From Candidatus Brevifilum fermentans (lineage in GTDB: Bacteria > Chloroflexota > Anaerolineae > Anaerolineales > Villigracilaceae): a stretch of DNA of 49,280 bases. The DNA lies in contig CAMCQT010000023.1 in NCBI GenBank assembly GCA_945877125.1, forward strand, positions 1 to 49,280, written 5' to 3'. Numbering within the stretch: position 1 is the first letter of the stretch; each line of letters opens with the position of its first letter. The notes below the pieces were generated by a model. The model saw only the letters and a list, made by a program, of their open reading frames with translations, searched no databases and had not been told where the DNA came from. Shown piece by piece: positions 32,139 through 39,838 of the stretch. The position numbers and the translations under genes were made by a program.

Positions 32139-33776
32139 CTACTTCGGTCTGGCGCAACGGAACCCAGTGTAATCATTGAACGCATCGGACCCAACGGAAT
32201 AGTACGAGCGATTAGAGGATCGGGCTTCGTACATGTTATGCACCCAAGAACCGCCTTTAATGACATGTAACTTCTGCCCAAAATAGGCGGAAGCGGTTGG
32301 TATTCCATTTGGATAAACGTCGTACCAATCATTTATCCATTCCCAAACATTGCCAGACATGTCCAACACGCCATAAACACTTGCTCCATTTTGGTAATAT
32401 CCAACTGGAGCAAGATTCACGTTCTCATCGTTGTAACGATTGTCTGCTTTATTGTGATTCGCACAATTTACATCACAATAGTTCAACAACCTGCCATCGA
32501 ATTTTTCACCCCAAGGATACGTAAGACCATTTACTCCACGTGCAGCCTTTTCCCACTGGAACTCGGTCGGCAAGTCGCGCCCCGCCCATTGACAGTAAGC
32601 CTTAGCCATATCCCAATTTACGTAGATGACAGGGTAATTTTCGTACTTGGGATTACCATAGTACACTTTCTCATTTGGCGAACCAATGTGGCTGGGCAAT
32701 GTGCACATGCCGTCAGTAACACACTGGGAATACATTTTATTCGTCACCTCAGTCTGATCAATTAAAAAGGCATCAAGGAACATGGTTTGAAGCGGCTTCT
32801 CATCAGCATCGCCCTTATCACTACCAAGCAAGAACTCTCCCGCAGAGATGTCAATCATGGTCATGCCATCCTTTTCAGCATACGGAGTGTAACTGGTAAT
32901 TGCCGGCAACAACGTGGGTGCGGTAACTGTCAGGGTTTCTGTCGCCATCTCCGTTGGGGCTTCTGTTACCACCTCTATTGGCGCTTCTGTTGCCACCCCA
33001 GTCGGGGCGTTGGTGAGAGTTGATACCACGACTGCCGTGGGCATTGCAGGCGAAATAAATCCTTTTCCCAAGGAAACAATCCCAATAATGCACAGGATAG
33101 CGGCTAAAAGGACGATGCCGGAAATAATGAGTGCGATAAGAGATGGGCGCTTACCCGAAGGCGCTTCTTCAACTTTCTGTTCAGCCTTTCGATCAGGCTT
33201 CTGTGTATCCGCTGATTTTATTTTTTCCAGTATTGTTTTTTCATATGATCCGCGATCCACGAATTCGGATGGCACGCTTTTTCCCTGTTTCACTTGTTGC
33301 TGAAATTTATCGATTCCAGAGGAAATAGACGGATTTTCTTTTTTTATCTTTTGTGCATATCGCAAGCGGAGGGATGCTAATAGCTTGAGGTATTCGCTCT
33401 GTTTTTGATCTCCAAAATAATCCATCCATTGAAAGGTGTGCAATCTGCGCGGGATAAGGGAAACTTCATCCAAGCGCAGGGGGATCAGATAAATGGTGCC
33501 TTCGGTTTTTTCCAACGCAAGGTCATAGGCAAAACGAATTTCCTTTTGAACATACCCATCTTTCATCACTGACTGATTGGACAAGCAGATAATGGTCACA
33601 TCCGCATCATCAACTGCTTTCTCGACAACTTCCTGCCAATCCTGTCCGGGTAGTATCTTCTCCTTATCTAACCAGGGGTCAATCCAATCTTCAAACTTGA
33701 GAGCATTAAATAATTCCTGTACAACGGGCTTATCTTGTGAAGCGTGGCATAGGAAAACGCGAAGTGGTTCAGACAT
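32139..33776 (-). CDS. TIR-TM-FGE-fold protein
   Basis: The N-terminal 140 residues are a TIR domain: RVFLCHASQDKPVV at the start, 'WIDPWLDKEKILPGQDW' and 'ADVTIICLSNQSVMKDGYVQKEIRFA', with Glu79 at the place of the catalytic NADase glutamate. A charged linker with a membrane segment follows (about 211-233), then a Thr/Pro/Glu-rich stalk. The C-terminal 245 residues form an SUMF1/formylglycine-generating-enzyme fold (GEFLLGS, FLIDQTEVTNKMY, LPTEFQWEKAARG, YPWGEKF, GNVWEWINDWY, VIKGGSW, GFRCARP). The paired cysteines of true FGE near GGSW are absent, so this is more likely a binding domain. The TIR domain is cytoplasmic and the FGE-like domain extracytoplasmic in this topology. AGGAGGT precedes the start. 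Confidence 0.88.
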   Translation of the reverse strand: MSEPLRVFLCHASQDKPVVQELFNALKFEDWIDPWLDKEKILPGQDWQEVVEKAVDDADVTIICLSNQSVMKDGYVQKEIRFAYDLALEKTEGTIYLIPLRLDEVSLIPRRLHTFQWMDYFGDQKQSEYLKLLASLRLRYAQKIKKENPSISSGIDKFQQQVKQGKSVPSEFVDRGSYEKTILEKIKSADTQKPDRKAEQKVEEAPSGKRPSLIALIISGIVLLAAILCIIGIVSLGKGFISPAMPTAVVVSTLTNAPTGVATEAPIEVVTEAPTEMATETLTVTAPTLLPAITSYTPYAEKDGMTMIDISAGEFLLGSDKGDADEKPLQTMFLDAFLIDQTEVTNKMYSQCVTDGMCTLPSHIGSPNEKVYYGNPKYENYPVIYVNWDMAKAYCQWAGRDLPTEFQWEKAARGVNGLTYPWGEKFDGRLLNYCDVNCANHNKADNRYNDENVNLAPVGYYQNGASVYGVLDMSGNVWEWINDWYDVYPNGIPTASAYFGQKLHVIKGGSWVHNMYEARSSNRSYYSVGSDAFNDYTGFRCARPK

Positions 33777-33799
33777 AATGAATACCTCCTATGAAGTTG

Positions 33800-33805
33800 A
33801 TTATA
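33800..33805 (-). promoter_or_regulatory. Candidate -10 box of the TIR gene
   Basis: TATAAT on the minus strand ends 23 bases before the ATG, with AGGAGGT in between at 33790-33784. No clear -35 box is seen. Confidence 0.45.
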
Positions 33806-33857
33806 AGACACGCCCAACAATCTGACGAGACGGATCACACCTACAAATGCATAACAG

Positions 33858-33897
33858 AGACTTCTGGGCTTTGAAATCTCAGAGGTCTTATTTTTTA
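33858..33897 (+). terminator. Terminator-like hairpin
   Basis: AGACTTCTG (33858-33866) and CAGAGGTCT (33880-33888) pair with one G-U, followed by a T-rich stretch on the plus strand. No plus-strand gene precedes it, so it may be a repeat relic. Stems of the AGACCTC type also form the terminators at 30031 and 32083. Confidence 0.45.
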
Positions 33898-33944
33898 TCA
33901 CTCAGCTAAACTGTTGCGGAAATTTGCACGGAGCAATGAGAGGC

Positions 33945-34488
33945 TTACCGCCTGAGGTTGAATGAAGCAAAGCCTTTCTCTTTTGCCCACAGAAAAAGCG
34001 ACACAAATAGAAAATCCATGATGCCTTTTTCGGAATAACTGCGGCGGCGCATTAGATCGACTGCGGCTTCATTTGTTTGGAACTTAGTCACAATATTGGC
34101 AAAAGCGTCATTGAAGATTTCCCGTGGGCGCGGACAATGATCAGCAGAATGAGCGTCAAAGCGGCCAGAGTCGCTTCTTCGTAATCCAGACTTTTGATGA
34201 GGTACGTTGGAATGGAAATGCCAAGGATGGTTACGGTCATAATCCAGCCGATGCTTTTACTCCGCCAGAGGCTAAGGGCAAGCAACAGAAGCGCGAAGCC
34301 CGCCAGTGCCGAAGTGAGATGTCCGCCGTGACTGACGCCGAATGGGGGATATTGCTCGAGCAGTTTCAGCCTGTCTTTGAGAGAGACGGCGTGACCGCCG
34401 ATAGGACGTTGATAATGCCCATGCCTGCGGTTAGCAGAGAGATCAATTTCACGATGGTGATCTCAGAAAAATAAAATTTTGTTTTCAT
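33945..34488 (-). pseudogene. Remnant of a DUF2156 phosphatidylglycerol lysyltransferase-like gene
   Basis: Three reading-frame blocks on the minus strand line up in order with one membrane protein family. Block 1 (34488 to about 34385) starts at an ATG and encodes a helix (KLISLLTAGMGIINVLSA). Block 2, after a frameshift, encodes KDRLKLLEQYPPFGVSHGGHLTSALAGFALLLLALSLW in pieces, then 'LDYEEATLAALTLILLIIV'. Block 3, in yet another frame to a stop at 33945, encodes 'VDLMRRR' and 'KGIMDFLFVSLFLWAKEKG', the C-terminal catalytic part of DUF2156. About 300 or more residues between blocks 2 and 3 are missing. So this is a decayed copy with a frameshift and a large internal deletion. The family makes lysyl- or other aminoacyl-phosphatidylglycerol, or flips it. 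Confidence 0.8.
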
Positions 34489-34520
34489 AATGTCAAACAG
34501 CAAGCTGTTTGACTCCAGAG

Positions 34521-36047
34521 TTATATCCCGCCGCGCTCTTTCATCACCGCGCGGATTTCTTTTTCGAGTTTGTCTGCATGTTTTTCGAGAGCAGCAAGTT
34601 CTTTCAGCATTTTATCGCCAAGTGATTTATCTTCAAGCGAGTTGATGTTGATTTTCACATTGTAGCCGGCAGCGGTCAGCGCGGCGCGCGCCATGGCGAA
34701 ACCAGACATCGAGTCGCTGATGGCGTTGAGGTTGGCATCCTTGGCGCATTTGAGCGCGAGTTCCATCACCTTGACCACGTCTTCTGCGACGTGGAGCGGA
34801 ATATGCGCGGCGTTGAGCGTGGCTTGAACAATCGCGGCATTGCGCGCAGATTTCTGTTCGTCGGTTTCTTTCGGCAATTTGAACGTAGCCATCAGCACTT
34901 CAAACGAAGCAGAGTCGTCATCTACGGCTTGCGTTAATTCCTGGCGCAAACTTTCAGCCATAACTCGAATGGCTTGCATTTCGGCTTGGACATCGGCATA
35001 TTTCTTTTTACCGATGGTGAGTCCAGAAACCATGGCGACGAGTCCCGCACCCATTGCGCCTGCGTAGGCGCCTGCAGAACCGCCGCCTGGGGTTGGCGTA
35101 GGGGCAGCTAATTCGTCAATGAAAGTGGGACAGTTATCAGCGGGGGGCGAAGCGGGCGCGGCGAAGAGTCGCGATTCCAAAATCTGCTCTTTGTCGAACT
35201 GATCCAGTTGGGTGTACCAGACCGCCGCATCCACCAGCGCTTCCTGCGGGATCAACCCCACCAGTTCGCTGTGATGAATGCCCACGCCGTAACGCTGGGC
35301 TTCGCGTCGAATGGTTTCGACCACGCGCGCAATGGGCGTCTCGCGGAAATTGGTGAGGTTCATCGAGACCTGCGCACGACCATCGACCAGCAAGCCAAGT
35401 CCTTTGACGTAACGCAGCCCACCAGAAGAATGCCTGACAGCCTTGGCAATTTTCTTGGCGATGCTGACATCGTCGGTGGTGAGATAAACATTGAAGGCGA
35501 TCAGCGGATTGCGCGCGCCGATGACAGTGGCTCCCGCCGTGCCAAGTTTTGCAGGGCCAAAATCAGGCGCACGGTTGAGGTCTGATTCGATCTCGACTTT
35601 GAGTCCTTCATATTGACCCTTGCGGATATTTTCAAGATTTGCATTTTCAGGGCGAGTTGCTGCCGCTTCATATAAATAAACGGGGAGGCTGAGTTCCAAC
35701 CCGACACGTTTACCCAGTCTTTGGGCAAGAGCAATGCACTCGCCCATGCTGACATTCGACAGCGGCACAAACGGCACAACATCCGTCGCCCCAATCCGCG
35801 GATGCGCGCCCGTGTGCTGATCGAGATTAATCAACTCAGACGCAGTTTTGATGGCGCGAAAAGCAGCCTCTTCCACCGCAGACGGCTCACCCGCAAAGGT
35901 CAGCACCGTGCGGTTGTGGTCGAGATCAGAGGAACGGTCTAGCAGACTCGCACCTTCAACAGAAACGATGGCGGCAACGATCTGGTCAATGACTTCGGGG
36001 CGGCGTGCTTCGGAAAAATTTGGGATGCATTCGACAAGTTGGGTCAT
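34521..36047 (-). CDS. ftcD: Glutamate formimidoyltransferase/formimidoyltetrahydrofolate cyclodeaminase
   Basis: This 508-residue protein is the fused bifunctional enzyme. The formimidoyltransferase part (about 1-295) begins with LVECIPNFSEARR and shows 'DHNRTVLTFAGEP', 'HTGAHPRIGATDVVPFVP' and 'VSMNLTNF..TPIARVVE'. The cyclodeaminase part (about 310-508) begins 'FIDELAAPTPTPGGGSAGAYAGAMGAGL', the typical glycine-rich start. It transfers the formimino group from formiminoglutamate (histidine breakdown) to folate and releases ammonia. No other hut gene is visible nearby. The protein is close to the length of the animal and Chloroflexi fused forms. Confidence 0.95.
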   Translation of the reverse strand: MTQLVECIPNFSEARRPEVIDQIVAAIVSVEGASLLDRSSDLDHNRTVLTFAGEPSAVEEAAFRAIKTASELINLDQHTGAHPRIGATDVVPFVPLSNVSMGECIALAQRLGKRVGLELSLPVYLYEAAATRPENANLENIRKGQYEGLKVEIESDLNRAPDFGPAKLGTAGATVIGARNPLIAFNVYLTTDDVSIAKKIAKAVRHSSGGLRYVKGLGLLVDGRAQVSMNLTNFRETPIARVVETIRREAQRYGVGIHHSELVGLIPQEALVDAAVWYTQLDQFDKEQILESRLFAAPASPPADNCPTFIDELAAPTPTPGGGSAGAYAGAMGAGLVAMVSGLTIGKKKYADVQAEMQAIRVMAESLRQELTQAVDDDSASFEVLMATFKLPKETDEQKSARNAAIVQATLNAAHIPLHVAEDVVKVMELALKCAKDANLNAISDSMSGFAMARAALTAAGYNVKININSLEDKSLGDKMLKELAALEKHADKLEKEIRAVMKERGGI

Positions 36048-36054
36048 GGGGAAC

Positions 36055-36091
36055 TCGATTTTGGATTTGCGATTTTGGATTTGCGATTGAC
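36055..36091. repeat. Direct repeat of GGATTTGCGATT words
   Basis: TTTTGGATTTGCGA is repeated immediately in tandem between ftcD and the HAD gene, on the edge of the leader. It is another member of the word-repeat class in this genome and has no coding potential. Confidence 0.6.
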
Positions 36092-36131
36092 GATGCCAAT
36101 TATAAGGGATGAAAGTAAAATAAACATCAAC

Positions 36132-36764
36132 ATGGCATTAATCCTCTTTGACTTCGATGGCGTTCTTGCAGACACTCTGGCTGACCTGCTTAATTTTGGG
36201 CAGGAGGTCTGCGATGAATTGGGCGTGAAGCATGTGGCGACACCTGACGATCTGGACTCACTGGAGGTCATGTCGTTTGCGACGTACGGGCGGCAACTGG
36301 AAGTCCCTGAGCTTTTGGTAGATGAATTTGTCCGCCGGTGTTTGAAGCGCTTCGGTGAGAAGAAATCTCCGCCGGATATTTTTGATGGAATGGGCGAGGT
36401 TGTTAGGAAGTTATCTGTGAAGCATGTCCTGGGCATTATCACGGGTAACTCATCGCAGAATGTGACGGCGTTTCTCGTTGAGCATGGACTGGCTGAATAT
36501 ATCCGCGCGATCTTTGGGGTGGATTCACCAGGCTCAAAGACTGAGAAAATCTCACAGGCGCAGAATCAGTTTGCGGCGGAGGGCGAAGCGGTGTTCATGG
36601 TGGGAGATTCTATGAGCGACATCCGCGCGGCAAAAGAGGCAGCGGTCAAAAGTATCGCAGTCAGTTGGGGGCATCAAAGCGCTGAAACATTAATCCGCGC
36701 CGAGCCTGATTATCTTGTCCGCTCGCCGCGGGAATTAATGGAAGTTGTTAGACTTTGTCGTTAA
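36132..36764 (+). CDS. HAD-superfamily phosphatase (phosphoglycolate phosphatase-like)
   Basis: This 210-residue protein has HAD motif I FDFDGVLADT, motif II in IITGNSS, a Lys in the 'SKTEKISQAQNQF' stretch and motif IV MVGDSMSDIRAAKEA. The cap is of the helical C1 type. The substrate is not clear; sugar phosphates or phosphoglycolate are common. The ATG at 36132 is chosen because the conserved motif follows directly; a frame from 36039 starts inside ftcD and a repeat and was dropped. Confidence 0.9.
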   Translation: MALILFDFDGVLADTLADLLNFGQEVCDELGVKHVATPDDLDSLEVMSFATYGRQLEVPELLVDEFVRRCLKRFGEKKSPPDIFDGMGEVVRKLSVKHVLGIITGNSSQNVTAFLVEHGLAEYIRAIFGVDSPGSKTEKISQAQNQFAAEGEAVFMVGDSMSDIRAAKEAAVKSIAVSWGHQSAETLIRAEPDYLVRSPRELMEVVRLCR

Positions 36765-36770
36765 CTGCTT

Positions 36771-36845
36771 ATCCACAGATTGCACAGATCCGCGCAGATT
36801 TTTTTGGCAAAAATCCAATCTGTGAAATCTGCAAAATCTGTGGAT
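36771..36845. repeat. Inverted repeat of CCACAGATT words
   Basis: ATCCACAGATTGCACAGAT at the left pairs imperfectly with ATCTGCAAAATCTGTGGAT at the right. It fills the gap between the HAD and cupin genes. Similar AATCTGTG words are common in many bacterial genomes. Confidence 0.6.
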
Positions 36846-36886
36846 TATTTCGGATCAAGTCTATTGAAAAAGCATTGGAGGTTAGC

Positions 36887-37216
36887 ATGGAAATGAAGGA
36901 CATCCCTTTTGGCACGACAGACTGGGCAAAAATTGTCCCGACCGAACACAAAGGTGAAACGGGAATGGCGACCTGGCGAACGCAGCAGTTTGGAAATATC
37001 CGCGTGCGGATGGTGGAATATAGCGCGGGCTACCTCGCCGATCACTGGTGCGAAAAAGGTCACATTTTGTTGTGTCTGGAAGGGGAACTGCATACCGAGC
37101 TTGCCGACGGCAGAGAGTTTGTCCTCACGCCAGGAACAAGCTATCAGGTTGCCGACCATGCCGAGCCGCATCGTTCCTACACAAAAGTCGGCGCAAAACT
37201 TTTTATTGTGGATTAA
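36887..37216 (+). CDS. DHCW-motif cupin-fold protein
   Basis: This 109-residue protein has the cupin core 'GNIRVRMVEYSAGYLADHWCEKGHILLCLEGEL' with the DHWCEKGH segment that names the DHCW group, followed by 'LTPGTSYQVADHAEPHRSYT'. Metal binding by His in these motifs is likely. The function of the group is unknown. A strong GGAGG site at 36877-36882 lies five bases before the ATG. Confidence 0.88.
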   Translation: MEMKDIPFGTTDWAKIVPTEHKGETGMATWRTQQFGNIRVRMVEYSAGYLADHWCEKGHILLCLEGELHTELADGREFVLTPGTSYQVADHAEPHRSYTKVGAKLFIVD

Positions 37217-37238
37217 AAATAATTGCGGGGAATTCATG

Positions 37239-37244
37239 TATAAT
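37239..37244 (+). promoter_or_regulatory. Candidate -10 box with very short leader
   Basis: A perfect TATAAT ends ten bases before the ATG at 37255. Transcription would start at about 37251, leaving a leader of about four bases. No -35 box is clear. Confidence 0.45.
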
Positions 37245-37254
37245 CCCCGCTCCT

Positions 37255-37929
37255 ATGAATACAAACTCTTCCTACGACCTTGTCATTTTTGATTGTGACG
37301 GCGTACTCGTTGACACCGAGCCGCTTGCCAATCGAGTCTATGTCCAAATGCTCGCCGAGTATGGCTTTGAAGTAAATCACGAAGAATACCTGCAAAGGTT
37401 TTATGGCGCAGCAATTTATAAAAGGCTGGAGTCCACGTCAAAGCTATTGAACTGGATTCCGCCGACAGATTTTTACTCTTTGTTTACTGCACGGCTTTCC
37501 AAACTGGCTGAAAAAGAACTCAAGCCCATTCCCGGGATTCGTGCCCTCGTTGAGAGTTTATCCGTTCCCATTTGCATCGCATCCAACGGAAACCGCAGAG
37601 AAGTGATCCTTCGGCTAAAACTTGCTGAGTTATCTCAATATTTTGGAGAAGCAATTTTCAGCGGATTAGACGTGCCGCAAGCCAAGCCTGCGCCCGATGT
37701 TTACCTTGCGGCGGCGAAAGCGTTCAATGTGTCACCTGAGCGCTGTATTGTGATCGAAGACAGCATCACAGGCGTCACGGCAGGAGTCCGTGCCGGAATG
37801 AAGGTTTATGGTCTTGCCTCGTACACGTCGAGCCAGTCGCTGCGGGAAGCGGGCGCGATTCCATTTGATAATATGATGGAACTGCAAACAATTTTGAGCA
37901 ATACGGATAAAGTGACAGCTTACTTTTGA
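37255..37929 (+). CDS. HAD-superfamily phosphatase (beta-phosphoglucomutase-like)
   Basis: This 224-residue protein has motif I FDCDGVLVDTEPLA, motif II IASNGN, the Lys of motif III in AKPAPDVYLAAAKAFNV and motif IV VIEDSITGVTAG. The DTEPLA pattern and the C1-type helical cap place it with the beta-phosphoglucomutase/phosphatase branch. It lies behind the cupin gene and may act in sugar phosphate or nucleotide metabolism. The start is supported by a TATAAT shortly upstream; no ribosome-binding site is visible. Confidence 0.9.
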   Translation: MNTNSSYDLVIFDCDGVLVDTEPLANRVYVQMLAEYGFEVNHEEYLQRFYGAAIYKRLESTSKLLNWIPPTDFYSLFTARLSKLAEKELKPIPGIRALVESLSVPICIASNGNRREVILRLKLAELSQYFGEAIFSGLDVPQAKPAPDVYLAAAKAFNVSPERCIVIEDSITGVTAGVRAGMKVYGLASYTSSQSLREAGAIPFDNMMELQTILSNTDKVTAYF

Positions 37930-37967
37930 TATGCTTGAAAAGACTTCTTTCATTACCGTCCCTAAAG

Positions 37968-37996
37968 TTGACATCGCCTTCTAAATCTGATAATAT
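37968..37996 (+). promoter_or_regulatory. Promoter of the A-type Fe-S carrier gene
   Basis: A perfect TTGACA (37968-37973), 17 bases, TAATAT (37991-37996). The leader of about 30 bases carries AAGGAG before the ATG. Confidence 0.75.
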
Positions 37997-38034
37997 TTGG
38001 CGAAATTAGACGTACCTAGATAAGGAGAAACAAC

Positions 38035-38472
38035 ATGCTCCAAGAAATTGAAACAAAACTTTTTACTATAACCCCCGCAGCCAGTCAGGCAGTGAAAGAT
38101 ATACTCGAACAGCGCAAACTTGAAGGCTACGCTTTACGTGTGTATGTCGCAAGCGGCGGCTGCGGATGCTCTGGCGTGAACTTTGGCATGGCGCTTGATA
38201 ATAACTTCCGCGACGTGGATACCACCTTTGATTCCAACGGCGTAAAAGTTGTCGTAGATAACGTCTCCATTGACTATTTACGCGAAGCCACCATTGATTT
38301 CGTGAATGACCCTCAGCATGGCGCTGGCTTTGCTGTCAGCAGCCCGAACGCCCAGGGAAAAAGCCACGAACATGGCAGCAGCGAAAGTTGCGGCTGTGGC
38401 AGTAGCGAAGGCAGCAGTTGCAGCAGTGACGGTGGCTGCGGCAGCGGCGGTTCGTGTTCTTGTAACAACTAA
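38035..38472 (+). CDS. A-type Fe-S carrier (IscA/ErpA family) with Cys-rich tail
   Basis: This 145-residue protein has the HesB-like fold of A-type carriers. The first cluster ligand lies in SGGCGCSG (Cys43/Cys45). The conserved end 'GAGFAVSSPNA' comes at 97-106, but the CGCG that normally follows within a few residues is delayed by a His/Ser-rich insert to CGCG at 119-122. It then continues into a Gly/Ser/Cys-rich tail with Cys at 129, 135, 141 and 143. Normal A-type carriers have three cysteines in total; this one has eight. It may bind extra metal or a cluster in the tail. It ends before a strong terminator. Confidence 0.9.
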   Translation: MLQEIETKLFTITPAASQAVKDILEQRKLEGYALRVYVASGGCGCSGVNFGMALDNNFRDVDTTFDSNGVKVVVDNVSIDYLREATIDFVNDPQHGAGFAVSSPNAQGKSHEHGSSESCGCGSSEGSSCSSDGGCGSGGSCSCNN

Positions 38473-38482
38473 TCAAAACGAT

Positions 38483-38517
38483 AAAAAAAATGACCGAGAT
38501 AATTCGGTCATTTTTTT
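38483..38517. terminator. Bidirectional terminator after the A-type carrier
   Basis: ATGACCGA and TCGGTCAT form a stem flanked by A- and T-runs, so it can serve both this gene and the convergent SH3b gene. Confidence 0.9.
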
Positions 38518-38542
38518 ATTTTAATTTTCTCTCGTAACTCGT

Positions 38543-39172
38543 TTATCTTCCGCGCAGGAATGAGATCAGCATACCTAATGCGCCGACGAAACCAAGTCCA
38601 AAGATCAACAAGCCCAAAGGGACACGATTGACAGCCGATGCCTCATCAACAAATGTAGCAACGATCAACGGCGCAGGAGGCGTAAAAGTTGGCAAACGGG
38701 TGGGGATGACCGGCGTAATAAATGCCGCCACCAGGGTTGGGTTAATATCAACAATTGGCGTTGAGGCTGCGGTTGGCGTGGGGGGGGTATCTAACTTGGG
38801 CAGTTGTCCTGTTTTTACTATTTTGACATACGCCGCATATACCCATGCAACAGAATCTGGAACGCCAGGGTAATAGATTTGTACCCAGGATTCATCTTCA
38901 GAAATACCGTACGCGGGCATTTCCTGTCCTGCCAGCAAAACTCCAATACGCGGATACAGATACGAGCTTGGACCGGAATAAACGTCTTCCTGTGGACGGT
39001 CAAGGTACAAGGCTACAACTACGCCCTGGGGTGTCCCTGTAACTGTCGGAACAGAACCAGTCGGTTGTTGAGCATAAACATGGGGCTGTAATGATGATTG
39101 GAATGTGAGTATCATGCCCAAAAACATTAAGAGTAAGAATACAAAAAATCTAACCTTGCGAGTGAATAGCAT
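38543..39172 (-). CDS. Membrane-anchored SH3b-domain protein, paralogue 2
   Basis: This 209-residue protein has an N-terminal signal or anchor (FFVFLLLMFLGMILTF), an SH3b-like domain at about 45-120 ('VYSGPSSYLYPRIGVLLAGQEMPAYGISED.SWVQIYYPG...AWVYAAYV'), a Pro/Thr linker including TRLPTFTPPAP, and a C-terminal membrane helix (LGLLIFGLGFVGALGMLISFL). The same layout occurs in the adjacent upstream gene, so the two arose by duplication. The start at 39172 lies next to the stop of that gene. SH3b domains commonly bind peptidoglycan peptides. The role is unknown; the nearby FHA-RodA cluster suggests cell-wall work. Confidence 0.8.
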   Translation of the reverse strand: MLFTRKVRFFVFLLLMFLGMILTFQSSLQPHVYAQQPTGSVPTVTGTPQGVVVALYLDRPQEDVYSGPSSYLYPRIGVLLAGQEMPAYGISEDESWVQIYYPGVPDSVAWVYAAYVKIVKTGQLPKLDTPPTPTAASTPIVDINPTLVAAFITPVIPTRLPTFTPPAPLIVATFVDEASAVNRVPLGLLIFGLGFVGALGMLISFLRGR

Positions 39173-39176
39173 GTGA

Positions 39177-39788
39177 TTATCGCCGCAAAAACAAAGAGAG
39201 TAAAAACCCGATGCTTCCCAGAACCACAAGGGCAATAATAATCATCCCCACTGAGATGGGTTTCTCAGAGTTTGCGCCGGATATATCTGTATAAGATAGG
39301 ACAGTTAGTGAGGGCGGCGGAGTAAAAGTTGGTAAACGCGTGTTGGTCGGGGCAATATTAAATTGTGCGGCGAGCGTGGGGTCAATTGTGGAAGTTGCAG
39401 GCGGAACCGGTGTCGGGGGCGGCTCCACGATCCGCAGGGTGCCGGGGGAAACTTGCACAAGCGGCGAATACACCCAGCCTGCGTTATTTGGCGCACCTGG
39501 ATATTCGATCTGGACCCAATCTCCGCCAGGTGATCTGCCGAGCGCAGGAACAACCGAACCTGTCAGCAATGTTCCTACAATAGGATAGATGGAGGAACTC
39601 GGCCCCATGCGCACATTGATCTGCGGTTCATCGGTTATCACGGTGATGAACATCCCTGAATCAGCGGCGGGGGTAACTGTCAGTTGTAGAGCCAGCACAA
39701 CGGGTGAGGTGGACGCGAAAAAAGTCCCGACTGAAATCAGGACTATGAATATCGTCAAAATAATGGGGTGAAACCGTATTTGCTTCAT
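39177..39788 (-). CDS. Membrane-anchored SH3b-domain protein, paralogue 1
   Basis: This 203-residue protein has a signal segment (HPIILTIFIVLISVGTFF), an SH3b-like domain ('INVRMGPSSSIYPIVGTLLTGSVVPALGRS..GDWVQIEYPG...GWVYSPLV'), a Pro/Thr linker with TRLPTFTPPPS, and a C-terminal membrane helix ending in 'LLSLFLRR'. It is a paralogue of the next gene on the same strand. It is transcribed from a promoter shared back-to-back with the zinc-ribbon/FHA operon. GGAG precedes the start. Confidence 0.8.
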   Translation of the reverse strand: MKQIRFHPIILTIFIVLISVGTFFASTSPVVLALQLTVTPAADSGMFITVITDEPQINVRMGPSSSIYPIVGTLLTGSVVPALGRSPGGDWVQIEYPGAPNNAGWVYSPLVQVSPGTLRIVEPPPTPVPPATSTIDPTLAAQFNIAPTNTRLPTFTPPPSLTVLSYTDISGANSEKPISVGMIIIALVVLGSIGFLLSLFLRR

Positions 39789-39823
39789 TTCGTAAGTCTC
39801 TCTCAAGGAGAATCGCAAAGACG

Positions 39824-39831
39824 ATTATAAT
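39824..39831. promoter_or_regulatory. Overlapping divergent -10 boxes
   Basis: The sequence ATTATAAT contains TATAAT on both strands: plus at 39826-39831 and minus at 39829-39824. The plus box lies seven bases before the ATG at 39839, so that transcript would be leaderless. The minus box leaves about 29 bases to the SH3b gene. One symmetric promoter may thus feed both operons. Confidence 0.55.
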
Positions 39832-39838
39832 CTAATTC

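Noticed and set aside
32139-32400. Variable region of a diversity-generating retroelement at the end of the FGE-like domain
   Set aside because: No reverse transcriptase or template repeat is in the window, and the codons do not show an AAY-rich pattern.
34124-34474. 116-codon plus-strand open frame opposite the decayed lysyltransferase
   Set aside because: The minus strand carries family-like blocks in order; the plus frame has no recognisable domain.
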